Origin: Granulicella cerasi
GTDB lineage: Bacteria; Acidobacteriota; Terriglobia; Terriglobales; Acidobacteriaceae
NCBI RefSeq assembly: GCF_025685575.1
Contig: NZ_JAGSYD010000002.1
Coordinates: forward strand, 620,001-684,000
Reading direction: 5' to 3'
Length of the DNA: 64,000 bases
The notes beneath the pieces were generated by a model. It saw only the letters and a program-made list of their open reading frames with translations. It searched no databases and had not been told where the DNA came from. This document shows, piece after piece, positions 57,790 through 64,000 of the stretch (the stretch's first letter is position 1; each line of letters opens with the position of its first letter). The position numbers and the translations under genes are program-made.

Positions 57790-60504
57790 ATGACACCCTT
57801 CTCCCGCGCCGCCCTCGCTGTCCTCGTCTCCGCCGGAACCCTCTTCCCCGCCATCGCCGCTGCCCAACAGCCGCGCGAGAAGGTGTTGATCGACCGTGAC
57901 TGGCGCTTCACGCACGGCGACCCCGCTGGTGTGGACTCCCGCACACTGCTCTACGACGTGCGGCCGGTGGCGAAAAGCGATGATCAGAAGCCGCACGTGG
58001 CCGAGGCCGTTTCTGACGCCGCGAAGCTCGAAGAAGCCAAGTTCCCGGTGCTAAAACCGTGGATTCTGCCGAGCGGCGATGCCTTCCTGCCCGATGCGTC
58101 GAAGCACCACGCGCGGCCTGCGGGCAACCCCGGCGAGAGCGTGGCCTACACGCATACGGATTTCGACGACAGCGGCTGGCGCAAGCTCGACCTGCCACAT
58201 GACTGGGCGATCGAGGGCCCGTTCACCGACAGGGTCGGCGGCGGTATGGGCAAGCTCCCCAGCCCGGGCATCGCGTGGTATCGCAAGGCGCTGGACGTGC
58301 CCGTGAGCGACAAGGGCAAGCGCATCTTCCTGCAGGTGGACGGCGCGATGAGCTATGCCGAGGTGTGGTGCAACGGCAAGCTCGTCGGCGGCTGGCCCTA
58401 CGGCTACGCGACGTGGCAACTCGACCTCACGCCGTATCTCGTGCCCGGCGGCAAGAACGAGCTCGCCATCCGCCTCGACAATCCGACGAACTTCTCGCGC
58501 TGGTATCCCGGCGCGGGCATCTATCGCAACGTGTGGCTGGTGAAGACGCAGCCTGTCCACGTCGGCGAGTGGGGCACGTTCGTCACAACGCCGATCATCG
58601 ATAAAGACTCTGCACGCGTGGACCTGAAGGTGACCGTGGACAACGACTCGGCCGCGGCAACCGACGCAGAGGTCAATACGAAGATCTACGCGCTCGACGC
58701 AAACGGCAAGCAGATAGGCGCCCCGCTCGCAGCGATGAAGCCGGTGAAGCTTTCGCTCGCGGCTGGCGCGCATGAAGACGCGCTTGCGACCGCCAATCTC
58801 GCGCATCCGAAGCTCTGGGGCCCGCCGCCCACGCAGCAGCCGAATCGCTACGTCGCCGTCACCACGATCACGCAGCGCGGCAAGCTCGTAGATCGCTACG
58901 AAACGCGCTTCGGCGTGCGAAAGATCGAGTACAAACCCGACGGCCTCTACGTGAACGGCGAGCGCATCCGCATCCAGGGCGTAAACCAGCATCATGATCT
59001 CGGCACGCTCGGCTCAGCGTTCAACGAGAACGCGGCCAAGCGACAGCTCGACGAATTGCGCGAAGCCGGCGCGAACGCCATCCGCATGTCGCACAACCCG
59101 CCCGCGCCGGAGCTGCTTGAGCTCACCGACAGCATGGGCTTCCTCGTCATGGACGAGATCTTCGACGGCTGGGTGCGCCAGAAAACCACCGGCGACTTCC
59201 ACCTCATCTTCCCCGACTGGCACGAGCAGGACCTGCGCAGTTTCATGCGCCGCGACCGCAATCATCCCTCGGTCTTTCTCTGGAGCGTCGGCAATGAAGT
59301 CGGCGAGCAGCAGAACGGCGAGGTAGGCGTCAAGGTCGCGCAAGAGATGGTAAAGCTCGCGCATGAAGAGGACGCCACGCGCCCAGCGACCGCGTCGATG
59401 AACTTCGCAAAGTCCGACTCCGGCTTCGCGAAGGCGATGGATGTGGTCAGCATCAACTACCAGGGTGAAGGCATCCGCGACACCGTGGAGTACACCGGAT
59501 TCAAGGGCCTGAAGACGCTGCCGCAGTACGACAACTTCCGCGCTGCTTTCCCGCAGCGCATGATCTTCACCAGCGAGAGCGCAGCGGCGATCAGTTCGCG
59601 CGACAGCTATCTCTTCCCCGTGCCTCCGGGCAAGAGCTACCCCGCGCGTGATGGCTCCGGCAGCGACGACAAGACGCACCAGGTGAGCGCGTACGAGCTC
59701 TACGCCGCCGACTTCGGCTCCTCCGCCGACAAGGTCTTCAGCGCGCAGGACCATCACCCCTACGTCGCCGGCGAGTTCGTCTGGACCGGCTGGGATTACA
59801 TCGGCGAACCCACGCCGTACTACACCTCGCGCTCCTCGTACTTCGGCTTCATCGACCTCGCGGGCTTCCCGAAGGACCGCTTCTACCTCTACCAGTCGCG
59901 CTGGCGCGCAGATCTGCCGATGGTGCACATTCTTCCGCATTGGACGTGGCCCGACCGCGTCGGCAAGGTCACGCCGGTGCACGTCTTCACCTCCGGCGAC
60001 GAAGCCGAACTTTTCCTCAACGGCAAGTCGCTCGGTCGCAAGAAGAAGGCTCCATTTGAGTACCGCTTGCGCTGGGATGACGTGGTCTATCAACCGGGCG
60101 TGCTGAAGGTCGTTGCCTACAAGAACGGCAAGCTCTGGGCAACAGATGAAGTGAAAACCGCAGGCGCCGCAACCCAGATCAAGCTCGCACCGGAAGAGAA
60201 GCAGATCGCCGCAAACGGCACCAACCTCGCCTTCATCCGTGCCTACGTGGAAGACAAAGCTGACATCATCAACCCGAATTCCGACGCCGCGATTACCTTC
60301 AGCGTCACCGGCGCCGGCGAGATCGTCGCGACCGACAACGGCGACGCCACCGACCTCAACGCCTTCCCGGATCACACCCGCAAAGCGTTCCACGGAAAGG
60401 CTCTGGTGATCGTGCGCGCCAAGCGCGGCGAACACGGCATCCTCCACATCACCGCAAAGGCCGACGGCCTCACCCTCGGCTCAACAAGCATCGCAATTCG
60501 CTAG
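57790..60504 (+). CDS. Secreted GH2 beta-galactosidase-like glycoside hydrolase
   Basis: 904 residues with a signal peptide ('AALAVLVSAGTLFPAIAAA'), the sugar-binding domain ('LDLPHDWAIEGPF', 'GIAWYRKALDVP', 'YPGAGIYRNVWLV'), an Ig-like domain, and the TIM barrel with acid/base Glu in 'WSVGNEVGEQ' and the probable nucleophile in 'FTSESAAA'. A C-terminal DUF4982-like segment ('VHVFTSGDEAELFLNGKSLG') and a further Ig-like domain follow. Substrate could be beta-galactosides or related plant glycans. Divergent from glyQ. Confidence 0.94.
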   Translation: MTPFSRAALAVLVSAGTLFPAIAAAQQPREKVLIDRDWRFTHGDPAGVDSRTLLYDVRPVAKSDDQKPHVAEAVSDAAKLEEAKFPVLKPWILPSGDAFLPDASKHHARPAGNPGESVAYTHTDFDDSGWRKLDLPHDWAIEGPFTDRVGGGMGKLPSPGIAWYRKALDVPVSDKGKRIFLQVDGAMSYAEVWCNGKLVGGWPYGYATWQLDLTPYLVPGGKNELAIRLDNPTNFSRWYPGAGIYRNVWLVKTQPVHVGEWGTFVTTPIIDKDSARVDLKVTVDNDSAAATDAEVNTKIYALDANGKQIGAPLAAMKPVKLSLAAGAHEDALATANLAHPKLWGPPPTQQPNRYVAVTTITQRGKLVDRYETRFGVRKIEYKPDGLYVNGERIRIQGVNQHHDLGTLGSAFNENAAKRQLDELREAGANAIRMSHNPPAPELLELTDSMGFLVMDEIFDGWVRQKTTGDFHLIFPDWHEQDLRSFMRRDRNHPSVFLWSVGNEVGEQQNGEVGVKVAQEMVKLAHEEDATRPATASMNFAKSDSGFAKAMDVVSINYQGEGIRDTVEYTGFKGLKTLPQYDNFRAAFPQRMIFTSESAAAISSRDSYLFPVPPGKSYPARDGSGSDDKTHQVSAYELYAADFGSSADKVFSAQDHHPYVAGEFVWTGWDYIGEPTPYYTSRSSYFGFIDLAGFPKDRFYLYQSRWRADLPMVHILPHWTWPDRVGKVTPVHVFTSGDEAELFLNGKSLGRKKKAPFEYRLRWDDVVYQPGVLKVVAYKNGKLWATDEVKTAGAATQIKLAPEEKQIAANGTNLAFIRAYVEDKADIINPNSDAAITFSVTGAGEIVATDNGDATDLNAFPDHTRKAFHGKALVIVRAKRGEHGILHITAKADGLTLGSTSIAIR

Positions 60505-60517
60505 TCCCCACAAATCT

Positions 60518-60558
60518 GGGTGCCCCATCCGTACGCGGCTTCTTGCGGACGGATGGGC
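60518..60558. repeat. Second GGGTGCCCCAT hairpin repeat
   Basis: GGGTGCCCCAT (60518-60528) begins a hairpin CCCATCCGT (60524-60532) / ACGGATGGG (60549-60557). The core matches the repeat at 54517. It sits just after the GH2 stop, before a converging small gene. Confidence 0.65.
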
Positions 60559-60574
60559 AAGCGAGAATGCCTGC

Positions 60575-60946
60575 CTACCGCACCAACCGCCAAATCCAAA
60601 CGAGCAATCCGGCCATCAACACTACCTTGAGCCAGCCGACAATTTGCTTGCAGACCGCAAGCGTCTTCCGCTTCGTCTTAAGGCTTGTGCCTTCGGGCAG
60701 ATTCACCGCTTCCACTGGAAGGAAATTGACGGCGCTCATCAGCACGAAGCACCAGCCGGCCATCATCAGCAGCAGCCATAGATGATCGCGACTGCCCATG
60801 CCGTGCGCATCGCCTGCGCCATTGATCGGCGTATGCATTCGCAGCGGCAGCGCGCGATAACGCATCGCAAGCAGCGCCGCCGAAGCCAGCAGCAAGGCCG
60901 CCGCGAGCACTTCACGTGCCACCGTTCCAGTTCGCTTGAGATTCAT
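60575..60946 (-). CDS. Small membrane protein of unknown function
   Basis: 123 residues with about three hydrophobic segments ('VLAAALLLASAALLAMRY', 'HLWLLLMMAGWCFVLMSAVNF', 'VVLMAGLLVWIWRLV') and a loop 'LPLRMHTPINGAGDAHGMGS' that resembles the DUF1648 motif (LP..I..H.n..G.pdg.g.K), a family of small SdpI-like membrane proteins. Membership is a guess. ATG 60946 is chosen at the first hydrophobic segment; the frame is open to 61078. It converges on the GH2 gene. Confidence 0.65.
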   Translation of the reverse strand: MNLKRTGTVAREVLAAALLLASAALLAMRYRALPLRMHTPINGAGDAHGMGSRDHLWLLLMMAGWCFVLMSAVNFLPVEAVNLPEGTSLKTKRKTLAVCKQIVGWLKVVLMAGLLVWIWRLVR

Positions 60947-60978
60947 GGATAGGCCGACTCTACACCGCGCTGGCGCGT

Positions 60979-61725
60979 TTAGACGAGCGTAAAAGCGCTG
61001 CGCAGTCGGCGCTCCAGATGCCGCTCCAGCATCGCCACCGCAAGCTGTCGCAGATCGCGAGCCGTCGCCGACGTCCACTGCTGTTCGAGCAGTGTCTCCA
61101 GCCCGTTGCGCATCAGATGTTGCGCGGTCACGATGCTCTCAGCGGACAACCTGCGGCTCTGCGGCCTTCGATCGTCCATGCAGGTTACGCCATCGGCCAC
61201 AGGCGACCACCATACGTCCTGCCCGCGCAGGTCCAGCCCACACACCACGCAATGCCCCAGCTCCGGCCAGCAGCCCATCAGGCGCGCCATCCATACCGCG
61301 AAGTACGTCACCGGCAGCCAAATCGGATGCTCGTCCATCGCGGTGAGACAGGTCATCGCGAGGCGGAAGAGATTGTCCTCGCGCGCGCCCTCGGGGACCG
61401 CTTCTTCCAGCACTTCGGCGATCAGTTGCAGCCCTGCGAGCCGCTCCAGCGAAACCGTCGCCTTCATCGGCGACCAAAGGATCTCAAAGCTATCGAGCCG
61501 TACCAGTTCGACGCGCGGGCGCTCCGTATAGTGCGCGCGGACGTAACTTGCAGGCTCCAGCGCACCACCAAAACGTTTGCGCGACTTCATCGCATGGCGC
61601 GCCACGCCCTTCACCTTACCCTGCTCGCGCGTGAAGAGGCTGACGAGCAGATCGGCCTCATGAAACGGCCAGGTGCGCAGCACGATCGCTTCGCTGTGGT
61701 GCGGGATTTGCCTGCCTTGAGCCAC
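60979..61725 (-). CDS. recO: DNA repair protein RecO
   Basis: 248-residue protein of the RecFOR pathway that loads RecA on single-stranded DNA. It has the N-terminal OB-fold ('SEAIVLRTWPFHEADLLVSL', 'FTREQGKVKGVARHAMKSR', 'FGGALEPASYV') and a helical C-terminal part with zinc-site-like cysteines ('HCVVCGLDLRG', 'GVTCMDD'). Start is GTG 61725. Shared terminator region with the ferredoxin gene. Confidence 0.94.
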   Translation of the reverse strand: MAQGRQIPHHSEAIVLRTWPFHEADLLVSLFTREQGKVKGVARHAMKSRKRFGGALEPASYVRAHYTERPRVELVRLDSFEILWSPMKATVSLERLAGLQLIAEVLEEAVPEGAREDNLFRLAMTCLTAMDEHPIWLPVTYFAVWMARLMGCWPELGHCVVCGLDLRGQDVWWSPVADGVTCMDDRRPQSRRLSAESIVTAQHLMRNGLETLLEQQWTSATARDLRQLAVAMLERHLERRLRSAFTLV

Positions 61726-61752
61726 TGTTTCTATCGTCTCATCTCGCGCAAA

Positions 61753-61788
61753 GCAAAAGGCACAGAGCGGAAGCTCTGTGCCTTTTGC
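61753..61788 (-). terminator. Terminator after the ferredoxin gene
   Basis: GCAAAAGGCACAGAGC / GCTCTGTGCCTTTTGC around GGAA; on the minus strand it closes the ferredoxin transcript just before recO. Confidence 0.88.
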
Positions 61789-61804
61789 GAATCTCTCGCG
61801 AGGT

Positions 61805-62065
61805 TTAGCGGCCGAAGTGGGTCGCGTTCAGATCGCGGAAGTGTACCCAGTTGTCCGGCAGATCGTCGCTGGCGTAGATCGCCGAAACCGGGCAAACCGG
61901 AACGCAAGCGCCACAGTCGATGCACTCGACCGGGTCGATGAAGAGCTGGTCGAGCTCTTCGGAGCCGGGTTCGCCAGCCTTGGGGTGGATGCAGTCCACC
62001 GGGCAAGCGTCAGTGCAAGCGCGGTCCTTGGTGCCGATGCAGGGTTCTGCGATTACGTAAGCCAT
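61805..62065 (-). CDS. fdxA: Ferredoxin with two iron-sulfur cluster motifs (7Fe/8Fe type)
   Basis: 86-residue electron carrier. Cluster ligands: 'CIGTKDRACTDACPVDC' (first group, Cys-x7-Cys-x3-Cys-P) and 'CIDCGACVPVCPVS' (Cys-x2-Cys-x2-Cys-x3-Cys-P). The stretched spacing of the first group is that of 7Fe-type FdxA ferredoxins of actinobacteria and others. AAGGAGATC lies ten bases before the ATG. A minus-strand hairpin terminator follows. Confidence 0.95.
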   Translation of the reverse strand: MAYVIAEPCIGTKDRACTDACPVDCIHPKAGEPGSEELDQLFIDPVECIDCGACVPVCPVSAIYASDDLPDNWVHFRDLNATHFGR

Positions 62066-62204
62066 TGTTCGTTGATCTCCTTGGTGCGAAAACTTTGAGC
62101 TCTGAGTCCCTCAACCCTGCTCGCTTAGACCAGTCGATAGTAGCAAGGATTTCGCGGAATCCAAAGCAGGAAGTTTTTCACAAATAGGACTAAATCAGGC
62201 CTAT

Positions 62205-62660
62205 TTACGCGGGTTTTCGCTCCGCCAGCACCTGCCGGGCGAGCCCCGCAAGCTGCTCTGGGAAGACACGTTCCGTGCTGCTGGCAAGCTCCTCCAGCGA
62301 CCACCAGCGCGCCTCGGTCATCAAGCGAATCTCGTCCGCGGTCACGCCAGAGAGCTTCGGCGCATCGTGCTCACACCATGCCGCGAAGTAGACATCGTAG
62401 TTGCGCACGGTCTCGCCAAGGTGTGTGTACGTGCCGCCGGTGTTCTCCAGAACCGGCCCGATCAGCGGCAGCGACAGCCCCACTTCCTCGAGCAGTTCAC
62501 GTGACGCAGCGGTGTGATCGTCCTCGAGCAGTTCTACCTCACCACCGGGCGTCACCCAGAAGATGAAAGGCTTGCCGTCGAGCTCTGCGGTGAAGCGAAT
62601 CAGGAAGATATTGTCCTGCGCATCGAAGAGCAAAACGCGAGCGGAACGACGAAGTCGCAC
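62205..62660 (-). CDS. Nudix hydrolase
   Basis: 151 residues with a full Nudix box: 'GEVELLEDDHTAASRELLEE' followed by VGL (G-x5-E-x7-REUxEExGU). It hydrolyses nucleoside diphosphate derivatives; the real substrate is unknown. The GTG start overlaps the suhB stop by one base (TAGTG), so it is coupled to it. Confidence 0.94.
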   Translation of the reverse strand: MRLRRSARVLLFDAQDNIFLIRFTAELDGKPFIFWVTPGGEVELLEDDHTAASRELLEEVGLSLPLIGPVLENTGGTYTHLGETVRNYDVYFAAWCEHDAPKLSGVTADEIRLMTEARWWSLEELASSTERVFPEQLAGLARQVLAERKPA

Positions 62661-63529
62661 TACTGCTCGCCCGCTGCGCGCCGTGCCGCAAACTCTGCAG
62701 GCGTCGGGATCGGCTCAAGCCCTTCCCCAGCCATCATCTGCATGAAGAGCGCTTGCATCTCGTCGTGGATGTTGCCATTCGTCGCAAGCACTTCGACGCT
62801 GTCGAGCGTGAACTTAGCGCCATCGATGTGCGTAATCTTGCCGCCAGCTTCTTCCACCAGCAGATAGCCGGCGCTCGTGTCCCACGGGTTCAGCTTGAAC
62901 TCCCAGTAGCCATCGAGGCGGCCGCAGGCGACGTACGCAAGGTCAATCGCTGCCGAACCCGCGCGGCGGACGCCATGCGAGCGCAGCGTGAACTCCTGGT
63001 AGAAGTGCACATTCGGCGAGCGGTGGCGCTTGTGGCTCGGGAAGCCCGTCGCGATCAGCGACTCCTGCAGCAGCTTCGCCTTGGAAACATGAATGCGCTC
63101 CCCGTTGAGAAACGCACCTTCGCCTTTCGCGGCCGTGAAGAGCTCATCGCGCAGCGGATCGTAGATGATGCCCGCGACCATCTCGCCGTCTTCCTCCGGC
63201 TTCAGGTCCGGCATGCGACGTTCGCAGCCAAGTACCACGCAGAAGACCGGAAAGCTGTGAGCGAAGTTTGTCGTGCCATCGAGCGGATCGACGTACCAAC
63301 GATACTCGGCTTCGAGACCGGAACGCGTCCCCTCTTCGCCGTAGATGCCGTGGTCGGGAAAGACCTCCTGCAGTCGCGAGACGATAAGCTTTTCGCTGGC
63401 GCGGTCGGCTTCGGTGACGAGGTCCACATCGCCCTTGTACTCAGCGCGCACGCCCGTCTTGTAATACTCGCGCAGTAGCGCGCCGGCTTCGCGCGCAATC
63501 GCCGAGGCTTTCTCTACAAACTCACTCAT
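62660..63529 (-). CDS. suhB: Inositol monophosphatase family protein
   Basis: 289-residue Mg2+-dependent phosphatase: 'DLVTEADRASEKLIVSRL', 'IYGEEGT' (metal-binding Glu), 'WYVDPLDGTTNFAHSFPVF' (motif with Asp-Pro-Leu-Asp-Gly-Thr) and 'NPWDTSAGYLLVEEAGG'. Acts on inositol or related phosphates; SuhB homologues also serve in rRNA transcription. ATG 63529 is preferred over the TTG five codons upstream. It is coupled to the Nudix gene. Confidence 0.95.
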   Translation of the reverse strand: MSEFVEKASAIAREAGALLREYYKTGVRAEYKGDVDLVTEADRASEKLIVSRLQEVFPDHGIYGEEGTRSGLEAEYRWYVDPLDGTTNFAHSFPVFCVVLGCERRMPDLKPEEDGEMVAGIIYDPLRDELFTAAKGEGAFLNGERIHVSKAKLLQESLIATGFPSHKRHRSPNVHFYQEFTLRSHGVRRAGSAAIDLAYVACGRLDGYWEFKLNPWDTSAGYLLVEEAGGKITHIDGAKFTLDSVEVLATNGNIHDEMQALFMQMMAGEGLEPIPTPAEFAARRAAGEQ

Positions 63530-63553
63530 CGCCACAAACTCCAAAGGAAAAAC

Positions 63554-63832
63554 TTACAGATCGTCGCGGTTGCCGTTACGCTTCAGGCCCGAGCCCTGCG
63601 TATTTTCGGTGATGGTGCGCACCTGCGCCTTGTAGATGAAGAGGTTCGGCTGACCTTCGCGCGTCAGACGCAGCATCATGTCGTCGAAGTACTCGATCCA
63701 ACCCGCGACCGTCTCGCCATCGCGCAGCTTCACCTGCACCTGCACCTGTCGGTCGGAAAGCGATTTCAGATACAGCGCTTCCTGCCCGGTGTCGCCCGTG
63801 GGCGTTTTCTGCCGCCGATTCCAGATTCTCAT
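63554..63832 (-). CDS. hfq: Divergent Hfq-like Sm RNA-binding protein
   Basis: 92 residues with an Sm fold: 'QEALYLKSLSDRQVQVQVKL' (N-terminal helix and first strand), 'DGETVAGWIEYFDDMMLRLT' (Sm1), and 'NLFIYKAQVRTI' (Sm2, equivalent to the 'YKHA' motif of Hfq, here YKAQ). The proximal-site residues are therefore changed, and an N-terminal extension of about 15 residues is present. RNA chaperone function is likely but the RNA-binding face may differ from E. coli Hfq. Confidence 0.8.
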   Translation of the reverse strand: MRIWNRRQKTPTGDTGQEALYLKSLSDRQVQVQVKLRDGETVAGWIEYFDDMMLRLTREGQPNLFIYKAQVRTITENTQGSGLKRNGNRDDL

Positions 63833-63866
63833 GCGCTGATTGTACGTCCTGACGTAGCGAATCGCC

Positions 63867-64000
63867 TCAACGCGCGTAGTACGAGGTCCGGTAACGAAGC
63901 GTGTATTTTGCGCGCAGGCTCTGGTCTTTCAGACGCAGTTCGATGCGGTGGAGGTTGTCGCGGCCCAGCTTTTGCTGCGGCGCGTAATAGCCCACCGTGT
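63867..64000 (-). CDS. Acidobacterial VWFA-type protein, C-terminal end (partial)
   Basis: Only the last 44 residues or so are in the window, ending at the TGA at 63867-63869. The frame reads 'VGYYAPQQKLGRDNLHRIEL' and 'YTLRYRTSYYAR', which resembles the C terminus of the large secreted 'VWFA-related Acidobacterial domain' proteins ('GYY...FHRI.V.......VRYR.GYYA'). The rest lies to the right of the window. Confidence 0.65.
   Translation of the reverse strand, partial: TVGYYAPQQKLGRDNLHRIELRLKDQSLRAKYTLRYRTSYYAR

Overview
The window looks like part of an acidobacterial chromosome (Acidobacteriaceae-type: Granulicella, Terriglobus or Edaphobacter relatives). This rests on gene content: a VWFA-type acidobacterial secreted protein cut by the right edge, abundant secreted glycoside hydrolases and an S9 peptidase, a GT41 TPR glycosyltransferase, a divergent Hfq, and 'GGGTGCCCCA' hairpin repeats that I recall from this group. 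It has two halves, joined at a tRNA-Gln gene.

Bases 1-23672 are the end of an integrative element. A P4-type tyrosine integrase lies next to the 3' end of tRNA-Gln(CTG), the expected attachment site, and the element continues past the left edge. From left to right it carries: the end of a TolC/NodT outer-membrane efflux protein; a translationally coupled glycogen phosphorylase / phosphoketolase / acetate kinase cassette; a scar region (7236-10573) made of pieces of glgX, an IS66 tnpA, an unidentified large protein, a small membrane protein and a frameshifted SDR oxidoreductase; a leftward type IV secretion operon (virB2-B3-B4-B9-B10-small ORF-B5-small ORF-B6-B8-B11); a LysR-type regulator; an AlpA-like regulator; and the integrase. 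No VirD4 or relaxase gene remains. Instead the last gene of the operon is VirB11 fused in frame to the C-terminal tail of a MobF relaxase, as if one deletion removed everything between. The LysR gene is flanked by two copies of the same dyad (CGATAGGT-N5-CTATCGGG), one in its own upstream region and one before virB2, which suggests that it controls itself and the secretion operon.

Bases 23673-64000 are chromosomal core with strong local synteny: ybbP-ybbA divergent from tesA; a coupled run of two PTPS-family genes, folE and truB; hemD; a secreted S9 peptidase; a GH38 alpha-mannosidase; deoC, a zinc-motif orphan gene and an ALDH16-like double aldehyde dehydrogenase; an EAL protein with a degenerate GGDEF motif; an EF-P family protein with a PTARGG loop; a GT41 transferase; hemX-hemA-hemC; tRNA-Arg(ACG); an acyltransferase; feoAB; an OYE-family reductase; glyQ-glyS; a GH2 glycosidase; recO; ferredoxin; a Nudix hydrolase; suhB; and a divergent hfq. 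Many genes overlap by 1-4 bases, and convergent pairs are separated by strong hairpin terminators.

Functional themes: the element's cargo could turn stored glycogen into acetate and ATP through a phosphoketolase shunt. The core encodes haem synthesis (hemA, C, D, X), pterin synthesis (folE plus two PTPS), ferrous iron uptake, and deoxyribose breakdown via acetaldehyde. All identifications come from reading the protein sequences; no database search was run.
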